Shown: positions 29,972 to 42,353, counted from the stretch's first letter. The stretch: 64,000 bases of DNA from Pseudomonas fluorescens (GCF_002837185.1 NZ_KZ477989.1:47933-111932), one strand, 5' to 3'. The notes: a model not told the origin generated them from the sequence alone. Numbers and translations are program-made.

Positions 29972-31900
29972 ATGCGCAGTCGCCTTTTCAACTTTTTATC
30001 CTGCCTGCTTCTTTCCGCCACCGCCGTTCAATCTGCCCAGGCCGTGGACCTCACCACCCAACGTCAATATTACGATGAAGCCAAGCGCGCCCTCGCCAAG
30101 GGTGACAGTGGCCCGTACATGCAATACAGCCAGGCTCTGGCCGACTACCCGCTGACGCCGTACCTGGCGTATGACGAACTGACCGCGCGGCTTAAAACCG
30201 CGAGCAACCAGGAAATCGAACAGTTCCTCGCCAAAAACGGCGACCTGCCCCAAGCCAACTGGATGAAGCTGCGCTGGTTGCGCTGGCTGGCCGAACGGGG
30301 TGACTGGCAAACCTTTGAAAAGTACTACGATACCAAGCTCAACTTCGTCGAGCTGGACTGCCTGCATGGCCAGTACCAACTGACCCACAACCTCAAGGCC
30401 GAGGGCTACAAGACCGCCGAAAAGCTGTGGATGACCGGCAAATCCCAGCCGGCCGCCTGTGATGTGACCTTTGGCCAATGGGCATCTGACGGTCAGTTGA
30501 CCGAACAAAAAATCTGGGACCGCACCAAGCTTGCCGCCGAAGCACGCAACTACGCACTGGCCAACAGCCTGGTGAAAACCCTGCCGACGCTCGGCGCCCA
30601 GGGCCGCCTGATGATCGACGTGGCGCAAAAACCCGACATGCTCAGCGACCCGTCGCGCTTCCTGCCGGCCACCGAGGCCATGTCCGACGCCGTGGGCCTG
30701 GGCCTGCGCCGACTGGCCCGCCAGGACCCGGACAAGGCCATGGCCCTGCTGGACGGCTACGCCAGCAGCATGCACTTCTCCCGTGACGAAAAAGTCTCGA
30801 TTGCCCGGGAAATCGGCCTGACGCTCGCCCGTCGCTACGACCCTCGTGCGTTGGAGGTAATGACCAAGTACGACCCGGAGTTGCGTGACAACACCGTTTC
30901 GGAATGGCGCCTGCGCCTGCTGCTGCGCCTGGCGCGCTGGGAAGATGCCTACCAACTGACCCGCAAGCTGCCCCAGGACCTGGCCACCACCAACCGCTGG
31001 CGCTACTGGCAGGCGCGCAGCCTGGAGCTGGCCGAACCGAAAAACCCGCAGGCGCTGGTGCTGTACAAAAACGTGGCCAAGGAGCGCGACTTCTACGGCT
31101 TCCTCGCCGCCGACCGTTCCAAGACCCCTTACCAGTTGAACAACAAGCCGCTGGTGATGAGCCAGGCGCTGGTCAATAAAGTGCGCAATACCCCAGGCGT
31201 GCGCCGTGCCCTGGAGTTCTATGCCCGTGGCCAGATCGTCGATGGCCGCCGCGAGTGGTACCACGTCAGCCGTCACTTCAACCGTGATGAAATGGTCGCG
31301 CAGGCGAAGTTGGCCTACGACATGAAGTGGTACTTCCCGGCGATCCGCACGATCAGCCAGGCGCAATATTGGGACGACCTGGACATCCGCTTCCCGATGG
31401 CCCACCGCGACACTCTGGTGCGCGAAGCCAAGGTGCGCGGCCTGCATTCGAGCTGGGTGTTCGCGATTACCCGTCAGGAAAGTGCCTTCATGGACGATGC
31501 CCGCTCCGGCGTCGGCGCCAGCGGCCTGATGCAACTGATGCCCGGTACCGCCAAGGAAACCGCACGCAAGTTCAGCATTCCCCTGGCTTCCCCGGCCCAG
31601 GTACTGGACCCGGACAAGAACATCCAGCTCGGCGCCGCCTACCTGAGCCAGGTGCACAGCCAGTTCAACGGCAACCGTGTACTCGCTTCCGCCGCCTACA
31701 ACGCCGGCCCCGGCCGCGTGCGTCAATGGCTGCGCGGTGCCGATCACCTGAGTTTCGACGTGTGGGTGGAAAGCATCCCGTTCGACGAAACCCGCCAGTA
31801 TGTGCAGAACGTGCTGTCTTATTCAGTGATCTACGGGCAGAAGCTCAATTCGCCGCAGCCGTTGGTGGATTGGCATGAGCGGTATTTTGATGACCAGTAA
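29972..31900 (+). CDS. slt: Soluble lytic murein transglycosylase Slt
   Basis: A 642-aa periplasmic enzyme that cuts the glycan strands of peptidoglycan, leaving 1,6-anhydromuramic ends. It has a signal peptide (MRSRLFNFLSCLLLSATAVQ, cleavage near QAVD), a long helical ring domain and a C-terminal lysozyme-like domain. The catalytic glutamate lies in ITRQESAFMDDARSG near residue 500, followed by ASGLMQLMPGTA and AAYNAGPGRVRQWL. The start at 29972 gives a proper signal peptide; the frame is open to 29924. A terminator follows. Confidence 0.95.
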   Translation: MRSRLFNFLSCLLLSATAVQSAQAVDLTTQRQYYDEAKRALAKGDSGPYMQYSQALADYPLTPYLAYDELTARLKTASNQEIEQFLAKNGDLPQANWMKLRWLRWLAERGDWQTFEKYYDTKLNFVELDCLHGQYQLTHNLKAEGYKTAEKLWMTGKSQPAACDVTFGQWASDGQLTEQKIWDRTKLAAEARNYALANSLVKTLPTLGAQGRLMIDVAQKPDMLSDPSRFLPATEAMSDAVGLGLRRLARQDPDKAMALLDGYASSMHFSRDEKVSIAREIGLTLARRYDPRALEVMTKYDPELRDNTVSEWRLRLLLRLARWEDAYQLTRKLPQDLATTNRWRYWQARSLELAEPKNPQALVLYKNVAKERDFYGFLAADRSKTPYQLNNKPLVMSQALVNKVRNTPGVRRALEFYARGQIVDGRREWYHVSRHFNRDEMVAQAKLAYDMKWYFPAIRTISQAQYWDDLDIRFPMAHRDTLVREAKVRGLHSSWVFAITRQESAFMDDARSGVGASGLMQLMPGTAKETARKFSIPLASPAQVLDPDKNIQLGAAYLSQVHSQFNGNRVLASAAYNAGPGRVRQWLRGADHLSFDVWVESIPFDETRQYVQNVLSYSVIYGQKLNSPQPLVDWHERYFDDQ

Positions 31901-31940
31901 GAGGGGCAGCTTCAAGCGGCAAGTTTGAAGCTTCAAGAGG

Positions 31941-31973
31941 AATGCCCGCATTGAGAGATGCGGGCATTTTTTA
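31941..31973 (+). terminator. slt terminator
   Basis: ATGCCCGCA pairs with TGCGGGCAT around the loop TTGAGAGA, followed by TTTTTTAT. It lies about 40 bases after the slt stop. Confidence 0.88.
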
Positions 31974-31983
31974 TGAGTCGGCT

Positions 31984-32742
31984 TTACACCGCCTCAGCCA
32001 GCGCCAGGCTCAAGGCTTGCAACATGAATTCAACAAAGGGCGTCGCTTCTGCCTGCTGATCCGCCGCCGAAAGCGCAGCATAGTAGGCATCCTGCTGATC
32101 CCGAATGACCGCCTCCACTGGCAGATAAGCGAGCGCCGGACGCCATTGGCTGAGTATCAACGTCTGCCAGAGCCGCCCCATTCGTCCATTGCCGTCTGCA
32201 AAGGGATGGATGAATTCGAACTCGTAATGGAATACACAACTGGCGATCAAAGGGTGCCAATCTGAAGCTGACTGCCATTGCAGCAAATCATCGATCAGCT
32301 GCGCAACGCGACTCGCGGGCGGCGCCATATGGACCAATTGCTCGCCGCGATAAATGCCAACCCCCGAGTGACGAAACCGTCCGGCATCGTCTATCAATCC
32401 GAACATCAGCAGTTCGTGGGCTTTCAGCAGGTCAGCACGATCACTCGGCGTCCAGTGCGGCATCGCCTCATAGGCTGCAAAGGCGTTGCGCACCTCCTGG
32501 ATTTCCCGTGGCAGGCCCAGTACTCGCTTACCCTCCAGGACAGCGGTGACTTGCTCGACGCTGAGCGTATTGTTCTCGATCGCGAGCGAAGCCTGAATGG
32601 TGCGAATCCTGTTACCGCGCCTCAGCTGAGGCGTCTGGCGGCTATCATTGCCCGCCGAGAGCTGACCGATCTGCTCACTGATATCGGCCACTAGAGCCAG
32701 CATCTTTGTCGTCAGCGTCAACGGAGGTTGATAACGGCTCAT
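31984..32742 (-). CDS. Fic-domain protein, class II (self-inhibited)
   Basis: A 252-aa single-chain Fic protein. The catalytic motif HPFADGNGRMGR at residues 179-190 is intact, so it should transfer AMP or a related group to a hydroxyl side chain. The inhibitory motif (S/T)xxxE(G/N) is present as SLAIEN at 52-57, placing Glu56 before the Fic core as in class II proteins. The start MSRYQPPL at 32742 is chosen because the frame upstream is not family-like. There is no partner antitoxin gene beside it. It lies between slt and an ABC exporter and may be an accessory gene; the target is unknown. Confidence 0.88.
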   Translation of the reverse strand: MSRYQPPLTLTTKMLALVADISEQIGQLSAGNDSRQTPQLRRGNRIRTIQASLAIENNTLSVEQVTAVLEGKRVLGLPREIQEVRNAFAAYEAMPHWTPSDRADLLKAHELLMFGLIDDAGRFRHSGVGIYRGEQLVHMAPPASRVAQLIDDLLQWQSASDWHPLIASCVFHYEFEFIHPFADGNGRMGRLWQTLILSQWRPALAYLPVEAVIRDQQDAYYAALSAADQQAEATPFVEFMLQALSLALAEAV

Positions 32743-32806
32743 ATCCTCATCCAGATCATTTATCGAAAGGCCATATGATGCCCTAAGGCGCAAGCACACT
32801 GCAGCT

Positions 32807-34573
32807 TCATTCCTCCTGCCCGCCATCACTGAACTGCAACGCCGCCAACCGCGCATACAGCGGATTGCTCGCAATCAACTGCTGATGCGTGCCCACGGCC
32901 ACCAGCTTGCCCTGGTCCATCACCGCAATCCGATCGGCGTTTTTCACCGTGGCCAGGCGATGTGCGATCACCAGGGTGGTACGGCCCTGCATCAATTGCG
33001 GCAGGGCCTGCTGGATCAGGTGTTCGCTCTGGGCATCGAGGGCGCTGGTGGCTTCGTCGAGCAGCAGGATGGGCGCATCCACCAGCAACGCGCGGGCGAT
33101 GGCCAGGCGTTGACGCTGACCGCCGGAGAGGCCCAGGCCACCGTCGCCCAGGTGGGTCTGGTAGCCGTCGGGCATTTGCAGGATGAAGTCGTGGGCATGG
33201 GCGATACGCGCAGCGGCTTCGACCTGTTCGCGGGTGGCGGTGGGGTTACCGTAGCGGATGTTGTCCTCGATGCTGCCGAAAAACAACGCCGGGCTCTGGG
33301 AGACCAGGGCGAAGTGGCGGCGCAGGTCCAGCGGGTCGAGTTCGGTCAGCGGCTGGCCTTCAAGCAGGATGCGGCCTTGCTGGGGGTCGTAGAAGCGCAG
33401 CAGCAGGTCAAACAGCGTCGATTTACCCGCGCCGGAAGGGCCCACCAGCGCGAGGGTTTCGCCGGGGTTGATCGTCAGGTTCAGGCCATCGATGGCGTAG
33501 CTGTCTGGCCGCGACGGGTAGGAAAAGCGCAGGTCCTCAAGCGCCATGCGCCCGCTGACACGCTCCGGCAAGCGCACGCTGCCGCTGGCCGGCGCCTGGA
33601 TTTCGTTGCTCGACTGCAACAGTTCGCCAATCCGCTCTGCCGCGCCGGCGGCCCGCTGCAATTCGCCAAGCACTTCGCTCAAGGTGCCGACGGCGCTGCC
33701 GACGATCAGGCTGTAGAACACGAACGCCGCCAGCTCACCGCCGGAAATGCGCCCGTTGATCACGTCCATCCCGCCGACCCACAACATCACGCCCACGGCA
33801 CCGAGCACCAGCATGATCACCAGGGTAATCAACCAGGACCGCTGCAGGATGCGTTTGCGCGCAGTGGCAAACGCCTCCTCCACGGTCAGGGCAAAACGCT
33901 GTTCGTCCTGCGCCTGATGGTTATAGGCCTGCACGGTCTTGATCTGGCCCAAGGTTTCGGACACATAGCTGCCGACATCGGCGATGCGGTCCTGGCTCAG
34001 CCGCGACAGGCTGCGCACACGCCGGCCGAAGATGAGGATCGGCGCCAGCACCAACGGCAATGCCACCACGACAATGCTGGTGAGCTTGGGGTTGGTGATG
34101 AACAGCAGCACGATACCGCCAATGACCATCAAGGCATTGCGCAAGAACAGCGACAGCGATGAGCCGATCACCGATTGCAGCAAGGTGGTGTCGGTGGTCA
34201 GGCGCGACTGGATTTCCGAGCTGCGGTTGTTCTCGTAGAAACCGGGATGCAGGTAAATCAGGTGGTTGAACACCTGCCGGCGAATGTCCGCCACTACGCG
34301 CTCGCCGATCCACGACACCAGGTAGAAGCGCGTGAACGTACCCACCGCCAGGCCCAGCACCAGCAGCATGAACAGCGTGATGGACTGGTTGAGCAGGTGC
34401 GGGGACTGGGTCATGAACCCCTGGTCGACCAGCAGGCGTATGCCTTGCCCCATGGACAAGGTAATACCGGCGGTGACAATCAGCGCCAGCAGGGCGCCCA
34501 GCGCCTGCCAGCGATAGGGCGCGATAAAGCGGCTGGCCAAGCGGATTGCGCGGCGTTGACGGGTTGAAAACAT
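32807..34573 (-). CDS. MsbA-like ABC exporter (half transporter)
   Basis: A 588-aa homodimer-type ABC exporter with six membrane helices (about residues 20-310) fused to an ATPase domain. The ATPase has VGPSGAGKST, a Q-loop (ALVSQSPALFFGSI), LSGGQRQRLAIARALL, ILLLDEATSALD and the H-loop histidine (LVIAHRL). It resembles lipid and drug exporters of the MsbA/BmrA type, but it is not in an lpx context and the substrate is unknown. The gene ends 65 bases from the Fic gene start region on the same strand. Confidence 0.9.
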   Translation of the reverse strand: MFSTRQRRAIRLASRFIAPYRWQALGALLALIVTAGITLSMGQGIRLLVDQGFMTQSPHLLNQSITLFMLLVLGLAVGTFTRFYLVSWIGERVVADIRRQVFNHLIYLHPGFYENNRSSEIQSRLTTDTTLLQSVIGSSLSLFLRNALMVIGGIVLLFITNPKLTSIVVVALPLVLAPILIFGRRVRSLSRLSQDRIADVGSYVSETLGQIKTVQAYNHQAQDEQRFALTVEEAFATARKRILQRSWLITLVIMLVLGAVGVMLWVGGMDVINGRISGGELAAFVFYSLIVGSAVGTLSEVLGELQRAAGAAERIGELLQSSNEIQAPASGSVRLPERVSGRMALEDLRFSYPSRPDSYAIDGLNLTINPGETLALVGPSGAGKSTLFDLLLRFYDPQQGRILLEGQPLTELDPLDLRRHFALVSQSPALFFGSIEDNIRYGNPTATREQVEAAARIAHAHDFILQMPDGYQTHLGDGGLGLSGGQRQRLAIARALLVDAPILLLDEATSALDAQSEHLIQQALPQLMQGRTTLVIAHRLATVKNADRIAVMDQGKLVAVGTHQQLIASNPLYARLAALQFSDGGQEE

Positions 34574-34817
34574 AGGGCTTCACCACTGACGGAGTCTGAC
34601 CCTCAACATTGGGGGAACTTGTGTAAATAACAATGAGTCAGGTTAATTATGCCCGCCGATAGAGGCCGCTAGAGGCTATCGGTCTAAGACTGATCTGGAA
34701 ATATGTGCCGGTTTCTGGTGGACTGGGTGTTCGAACCGGTGAACGTGTATGGAGTTGTAATAGCTCGGTCACGCGGGGGAATTAAAGTAGGTACACAACC
34801 TGATGAGGAGACAGGCC

Positions 34818-34991
34818 ATGACCTTGCAGAACAGCAGCGATGCCAAGATTGAAGTGATCCGCCAACCGCAGGAGCTGCCTTGCTCTTACATCGATGCCAA
34901 GGGCCTCGAAGTGCAGATTACCGAAGAGATGATCCAGCAAGCGTGCAGCGAACTGGAACAGCGCCTGGTCAAGCCTGCGCAGCAAGGCTGA
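34818..34991 (+). CDS. Conserved 57-aa protein, function unknown
   Basis: A very small acidic protein (MTLQNSSDAKIEVIRQPQEL...). It has one cysteine, no membrane segment and a helical second half (ITEEMIQQACSELEQRLVKP). The start at 34818 follows GAGGAGA with good spacing. A terminator lies 20 bases after it. I recall a similar small protein beside pdxB in Pseudomonas, which supports it as a real gene. The 244 bases upstream hold no other gene. Confidence 0.75.
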   Translation: MTLQNSSDAKIEVIRQPQELPCSYIDAKGLEVQITEEMIQQACSELEQRLVKPAQQG

Positions 34992-35010
34992 AACGCCGAC
35001 GCTCTTTCAA

Positions 35011-35036
35011 ACCCGGCCCAGGTGGCCGGGTTTTTT
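35011..35036 (+). terminator. Terminator of the 57-aa gene
   Basis: CCCGGCC at 35012-35018 pairs with GGCCGGG at 35024-35030, followed by TTTTTT. Confidence 0.88.
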
Positions 35037-35045
35037 ATCGGCTGT

Positions 35046-36188
35046 CTAAACGCAGACCGCGCCCAGTGCGGCCACCATGCTCGACAACACGGCCGACTCG
35101 CCGTTGATGCGCACCTTCAGGCCATCGATCTCGCGGCGCTCAGGGTAATGCTTGCGCAATAAGTCAAAGGCTTTGCGCTGCTCGTCCACCGTTCCCACAA
35201 GGCTGCGACGCAAATCCGCATCATCGCGGCGCGGGTCATACACGCTGCGGCACAAGGTCGCCAACGCCCAGGCCGGGTCGGTCGACGCGTTCAGGTGCAC
35301 CTCGGCCAGCCACGGTGGCGGCAGCAGGTCGCTCAAGTGAATGCTCGGCTCCTGGCCCAGGTGGGCACAGAACGCCTGATAGATCTGCGCAGTGCCGCGC
35401 TGCTTGCCGTCGAGGCTGTAGCCGGCGATGTGCGGGGTGGCCAGTACGCACAGGTCAGCCAGGTCGGCATCCACCTGCGGCTCACCCTCCCACACATCCA
35501 GTACCGCTTGCAGATCTTCGCGCTCAAGCAACACTTCGCGCAGGGCGGCGTTATCCACCACCGCGCCTCGACTGGCGTTGATCAGCCAAGCGCCGGGCTT
35601 GAGTTGTTCCAGGTGCTGGCGATCAAACAGATGCCAGGTGGCGCCATTGCCGGACTTGATCAGCGGCGTGTGCAGGCTGATCACGTCGCACTGCTCGATG
35701 ATCTGTTGCAGGCTCACGTAGTCGCCGTCTTCGGCGATCTGCCGTGGCGGGTCACAGACCAATACGTTCCAACCCAGGCCCTTGAGCACCTGGACCAGCC
35801 GCCCGCCGACCTCACCGGCGCCAACGATGCCATAGGTACGCCCGGTAAGGTCGGCACCTTCGATTTCGGCCAGGGTCTGCAAGCTGCCCAGCACATAATC
35901 CACCACGCCCCGTGCATTGCAGCCGGGCGCGCTTGACCACTGGATACCGGCCTGCCGGAAATAATCGAGGTCCAGATGATCGGTGCCAATGGTACAGGTG
36001 CCGACAAACCCCACCTTCGAACCCTCGAGCAAGGCCCGGTTGACGTTGGTCACCGAGCGCACCAGCAGCACATCGGCCTGCTCCAGCGTGGCACGATCAA
36101 TCGAGCGGCCGGGCACGCGGCGTATCTCGCCAAACCCTCGGAAGAATGCATCGAGCAGCGGAATATTTTCGTCGGCAACAATCAGCAT
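35046..36188 (-). CDS. pdxB: Erythronate-4-phosphate dehydrogenase PdxB
   Basis: A 380-aa NAD-dependent D-isomer 2-hydroxyacid dehydrogenase for the second step of pyridoxal phosphate synthesis. It begins [16 protein letters not shown]. The NAD-binding loop [16 protein letters not shown] is near residue 120. The catalytic Arg, Glu and His lie in [17 protein letters not shown] and [16 protein letters not shown]. The C-terminal domain typical of PdxB (residues 290-380) separates it from other family members. Convergent with the 57-aa gene. Confidence 0.95.
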   Translation of the reverse strand: MLIVADENIPLLDAFFRGFGEIRRVPGRSIDRATLEQADVLLVRSVTNVNRALLEGSKVGFVGTCTIGTDHLDLDYFRQAGIQWSSAPGCNARGVVDYVLGSLQTLAEIEGADLTGRTYGIVGAGEVGGRLVQVLKGLGWNVLVCDPPRQIAEDGDYVSLQQIIEQCDVISLHTPLIKSGNGATWHLFDRQHLEQLKPGAWLINASRGAVVDNAALREVLLEREDLQAVLDVWEGEPQVDADLADLCVLATPHIAGYSLDGKQRGTAQIYQAFCAHLGQEPSIHLSDLLPPPWLAEVHLNASTDPAWALATLCRSVYDPRRDDADLRRSLVGTVDEQRKAFDLLRKHYPERREIDGLKVRINGESAVLSSMVAALGAVCV

Positions 36189-36251
36189 GGCAGGCTCCTT
36201 TGGCGGATCAGCAGTGTACAGGCATGGGATTCAAGTGACACCCGGGATCCC

Positions 36252-36279
36252 TGTGGGAGGGGGCAAGCCCTCTACCACA
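36252..36279. repeat. Family A REP core, compact palindrome (decayed)
   Basis: A 28-bp near-palindrome of the form TGTGGGAGGGGGCAAGCCCT...CCACA in the gap between pdxB and the MATE gene. Two changes in the right arm (CTCTACC in place of CCTCCC) show decay. Confidence 0.75.
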
Positions 36280-36400
36280 CGGGTTAGGGGGTGCCTGCGT
36301 AGTCGCATTACAAATCAGCAACACAGGTTTTTTCCTGACCCTTGCGTCAAAGCGTAGAATCCGCCGTCCTTGCGACTGCCTTTTTATTGGACATCTGTAC

Positions 36401-37804
36401 GTGAACACTGCCACCGCTACCCTCACCCGCCCCGCCCGCATCCGCCGGGAAGTGCGCGGCCTGCTGACGCTGGCCCTGCCGATCATCATCGGCCAACTGG
36501 CAACCACCGCGATGAGCTTTGTCGACGCGGTGATGGCCGGGCGGGTCAGCCCCCAGGACCTGGCGGCGGTTGGCCTGGGTAACTCGATCTGGATCCCCGT
36601 GTACTTGCTGATGACGGGCACCCTGCTGGCCACTACGCCGAAAGTCGCGCAGCGCTATGGCGCGGGCAAGTTCAACGAAATCGGGCCTCTGGTGCGTCAG
36701 TCACTGTGGCTGGCCGTAGTGGTGGGCCTGTGCGGCGCCCTGTTGTTGCTGTGCGCCGAGCCGATACTGCACGCAATGAAGGTCGAGCCCGACCTGATCG
36801 AGCCGTCCATGGGCTATCTGCATGGCATCGCGGCCGGGATGCCGGCCATTGCGCTGTATTACGTGTTTCGCTGCTTCAGTGACGGCCTGGGGCGTACGCG
36901 GCCGAGCATGGTCATGGGCTTGTGCGGGTTGGCGCTGAACATTCCACTGAACTACATCTTCATCTACGGCCATCTCGGCCTGCCGGCCATGGGCGGCGTG
37001 GGCTGTGGCTGGGCGACGGCAATCGCGATGTGGGTGATGATGCTCGGCCTGGCCGGGTGGACGCGCTGGGGCGCGGCGTATCAGAGCAGCGAATTGTTCA
37101 AGCGCTTTGACTGGCCGCAATGGGCGGTGATCAAACGCGTACTGGGGATCGGCCTGCCGATTGGCGTGGCGATCTTTGCCGAATCGAGCATCTTCGCCGT
37201 CATTGCCCTGCTGCTGGGCAGCCTGGGCGCCACGGTGGTGTCCGGCCATCAGATCGCGCTGAATGTCAGCTCCCTGGTATTCATGATCCCCTACTCCCTG
37301 AGCATGGCCGTCACCGTGCGCGTCGGCCAGGCCCTGGGCCGTGGGGAACCGCGTGAAGCACGCTTTGCCGCAGGCGTTGGCATGGGCACAGCGCTGGCCT
37401 ATGCCTGCTTGTCCTGCAGCCTGATGCTGGTGTTTCGCGAGCAGATTGCGGCGATCTACACCCCCGACCCGGTGGTGATCCACCTGGCATCGATGCTGCT
37501 CGTGTTCTCGGCGCTGTTCCAGTTCTCCGACTCCATCCAGGTGACCGCCGCCGGCGCGCTGCGCGGCTACCAGGACACACGGGTGACCATGGTACTGACC
37601 CTGTTTGCCTACTGGGGCGTGGGGTTGCCGGTAGGTTACGCCCTCGGGCTGACCGACTGGCTGGGCGAACCCAGCGGCCCAAGCGGCTTGTGGCAGGGCC
37701 TGATCGTGGGCCTGAGTTGCGCGGCCGGCATGCTGCTGGTGCGCCTGGCGCGCAGTGCGCGCCGGCGTATCCATGCAGGCACCGCGCTTACGCGCGCCGT
37801 GTAG
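36401..37804 (+). CDS. MATE-family multidrug efflux protein (NorM-like)
   Basis: A 467-aa inner-membrane antiporter with 12 predicted membrane segments in two MatE halves, starting near RGLLTLALPIIIGQLATTAM and near IGLPIGVAIFAESSIFAVIA. NorM-type members export cationic drugs such as fluoroquinolones in exchange for Na+ or H+. The start is GTG at 36401. The stop codon TAG at 37802-37804 is formed by bases of the following REPIN. Convergent with tusA. Confidence 0.9.
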   Translation: MNTATATLTRPARIRREVRGLLTLALPIIIGQLATTAMSFVDAVMAGRVSPQDLAAVGLGNSIWIPVYLLMTGTLLATTPKVAQRYGAGKFNEIGPLVRQSLWLAVVVGLCGALLLLCAEPILHAMKVEPDLIEPSMGYLHGIAAGMPAIALYYVFRCFSDGLGRTRPSMVMGLCGLALNIPLNYIFIYGHLGLPAMGGVGCGWATAIAMWVMMLGLAGWTRWGAAYQSSELFKRFDWPQWAVIKRVLGIGLPIGVAIFAESSIFAVIALLLGSLGATVVSGHQIALNVSSLVFMIPYSLSMAVTVRVGQALGRGEPREARFAAGVGMGTALAYACLSCSLMLVFREQIAAIYTPDPVVIHLASMLLVFSALFQFSDSIQVTAAGALRGYQDTRVTMVLTLFAYWGVGLPVGYALGLTDWLGEPSGPSGLWQGLIVGLSCAAGMLLVRLARSARRRIHAGTALTRAV

Positions 37805-37899
37805 GAGCGAGCTTGCTCGCGAAAAACCTGAGAGCGCCGGGTTAAACCAGAAGCGCTGCGTGATTGTTAGCGTTTTTCGCGAGCAAGCTCGCTCCTACA
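37800..37899. repeat. REPIN, family B, 100 bp, overlapping both flanking genes
   Basis: The left end TGTAGGAGCGAG carries the TAG stop of the MATE gene (37802-37804). The right end CTCGCTCCTACA carries the TAG stop of tusA on the minus strand (37895-37897). The element therefore forms the 3' ends of two convergent genes. It is the standard 100-bp length of this family. Confidence 0.93.
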
Positions 37900-38149
37900 A
37901 GGGTTCGGCGGCTTTCTTGCGGATCCAGTAAAGGTACGTGCCGGCGTCTTCCTGCTGACTGACCAGTTCATGGTCAAGGAACACACAGAACTTGGGAATA
38001 TCGCGGCGGGTCGACGGGTCGGTCGCGATCACCTTGAGCAGGCCGCCCGGCGGCAGGTCACGGATGTGCTGGTGCAGCATCATGACCGGCTCCGGACAGT
38101 TGAGGCCGGTGGCGTCGAGGGTGCCGTCGACGGGCAATTCAAGACTCAT
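37895..38149 (-). CDS. tusA: Sulfurtransferase TusA
   Basis: An 84-aa cytoplasmic sulfur carrier that relays persulfide sulfur, for example towards 2-thiouridine in tRNA. The active cysteine lies in the CPxP motif ([17 protein letters not shown], residues 17-33), and the rest follows the TusA fold ([21 protein letters not shown]). It ends EPL with a stop codon supplied by a REPIN. A family A REP doublet lies 28 bases upstream. Confidence 0.93.
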   Translation of the reverse strand: MSLELPVDGTLDATGLNCPEPVMMLHQHIRDLPPGGLLKVIATDPSTRRDIPKFCVFLDHELVSQQEDAGTYLYWIRKKAAEPL

Positions 38150-38177
38150 ACTTCACTCCTAAACGAACCCGACTCCC

Positions 38178-38267
38178 TGTGGGAGGGGGCTTGCCCGCGA
38201 TGACGGGGGCACATTCAACATACATTTCGACAGTGATACCGCTATCGCAGGCAAGCCAGCTCCCACA
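38178..38267. repeat. REP doublet, family A, 90-bp form (variant)
   Basis: An inverted pair with GTGGG ends outwards between tusA and rlmM. The cores differ slightly from the consensus (CTTGCCCGCGAT on the left, ATCGCAGGCAAGCCAGCTCC on the right). Confidence 0.82.
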
Positions 38268-38274
38268 TTGGATA

Positions 38275-39351
38275 TCAGTGTCTCTTGGGTTTCTTTACGT
38301 CCAGCAGTCGACGCAAGTGGCACGTCACTTCCTCACGGTCGTGGTACAGCTGCTTGCAGCCGATTTCCACACGAATGCCACGGGCCTTGAAGCCGTCTTC
38401 GATCCGCTCGAGCAAACGCTTCACCTCGGCATAACGCTGCTTCATCGGCAGCTTGAGGTTGACCACCGCCTCGCGGCAATACCCCTCGCCGATCCAGGTT
38501 TCCAGCAACGCCGCGTTGCGCGCAGGCTTCTCGACGATGTCGCACACCATCCAGTCCACCGGTTGCTTGGGGACGAAGGTGAAACCGTCGGCCATCAAGT
38601 GCTGCACCAGACCGGTGTCCATCAGGCTTTCGGCCATGGGGCCGTTATCGATGGCGGTCACCAGCATGCCCCGGTTGACCAACTGCCAGGTCCAGCCACC
38701 GGGGGCCGCGCCGAGGTCGACACCGGTCATGTCGCCGTGCAGGCGTTCATCCCATTGTTCGCGGGGGATGAAGTGGTGCCAGGCCTCCTCCAGCTTCAAG
38801 GTCGAGCGGCTTGGCGCGTCACGCGGGAACTTCAAACGCGGGATACCCATGGGCCACATTGCCGAGTTGTTCGGCTCGGCCAGGCCCATGAACACTTCGC
38901 GACCGCTCTTGAACGTCAGCAGCAGGCGCGGCTTGCTCGGGTCGTCCACCAGCCTGCCCGCGTTAAGCAAGGCCTTGCGCAGGTGCACTTCGAATTTCTT
39001 GCAGAAGTTCGACAGTTCCTTGCCATCGTTGGTATCGACCATCTCCAGCCACAGGCTACCGCACACCGGGAACTCCCGCAGGTGGGCGAGGATCACGCTG
39101 ATACGGTCGGTTTCCGGCAGGTCGATAAACACCCCGCGCGCCCACTGCCTTGGGAAGATCAGCTCGGCGAAGCGCTGGCCGTGCATCAGGCGCTGCGCGC
39201 CGTCTTCTTCAGTGCAGACAAATTCGGCGCAGGCGCTGCCGGTCTTGGCCTTGGCGTAGCCGGACACGTTCAGGCGCGCGGCATGTTCCGCAATCTCGGA
39301 ACAGACTTCGCCTTCAAAACCCGGGCGGCAGTGCATAAAAAGGGTGTTCAA
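38275..39351 (-). CDS. rlmM: 23S rRNA 2'-O-ribose methyltransferase RlmM
   Basis: A 358-aa enzyme that methylates the 2'-OH of C2498 in 23S rRNA. The N-terminal half contains a THUMP-like domain; the C-terminal Rossmann domain has the SAM motif GVDLGAAPGGWTWQL near residue 207. A KDKE-type catalytic set fits K (HFIPREQW region), D (MVCDIVEKP), K (NLKLPMK) and E. The start is taken as TTG at 39351 because CAGGAG lies at the right distance and homologues begin MNTLFMHCRPGFEGEV. An upstream ATG at 39396 is less likely. Confidence 0.93.
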   Translation of the reverse strand: MNTLFMHCRPGFEGEVCSEIAEHAARLNVSGYAKAKTGSACAEFVCTEEDGAQRLMHGQRFAELIFPRQWARGVFIDLPETDRISVILAHLREFPVCGSLWLEMVDTNDGKELSNFCKKFEVHLRKALLNAGRLVDDPSKPRLLLTFKSGREVFMGLAEPNNSAMWPMGIPRLKFPRDAPSRSTLKLEEAWHHFIPREQWDERLHGDMTGVDLGAAPGGWTWQLVNRGMLVTAIDNGPMAESLMDTGLVQHLMADGFTFVPKQPVDWMVCDIVEKPARNAALLETWIGEGYCREAVVNLKLPMKQRYAEVKRLLERIEDGFKARGIRVEIGCKQLYHDREEVTCHLRRLLDVKKPKRH

Positions 39352-39542
39352 TTGAATCTCCTGGCAACTGGATTGCTCTATCGCAATACCTGTCATGAAA
39401 ACGCGCGCATGATAGCCGAGTTCGGAACCTTGGACTCAGCGATAGAGTCCAGTTATTAGCCTGCTAATGAAAACAGCGCTAAGTTGAACGCTCTGTTCGT
39501 CCCGTCAGGTCCGTGGCCGTGCGGATCATAAGGAGTCATGTA

Positions 39543-42284
<2,742 letters not shown>

Positions 42285-42302
42285 GCAACACTGCCAAACC
42301 AA

Positions 42303-42330
42303 TGTGGGAGGGGGCAAGCCCCCTCCCACA
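42303..42330. repeat. Family A REP, compact 28-bp palindrome
   Basis: A perfect palindrome formed by two fused half-cores (TGTGGGAGGGGGCAAG followed by CCCCCTCCCACA). It lies 19 bases after acnA and may work as a transcription barrier between acnA and lpxO. Confidence 0.88.
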
Positions 42331-42353
42331 TTGACGGTATTCCAAATTTCAAA

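Noticed and set aside
34729..34737. GTTCGAACC, which looks like the T-loop of a tRNA.
   Set aside because: No acceptor, D or anticodon stem can be formed around it.
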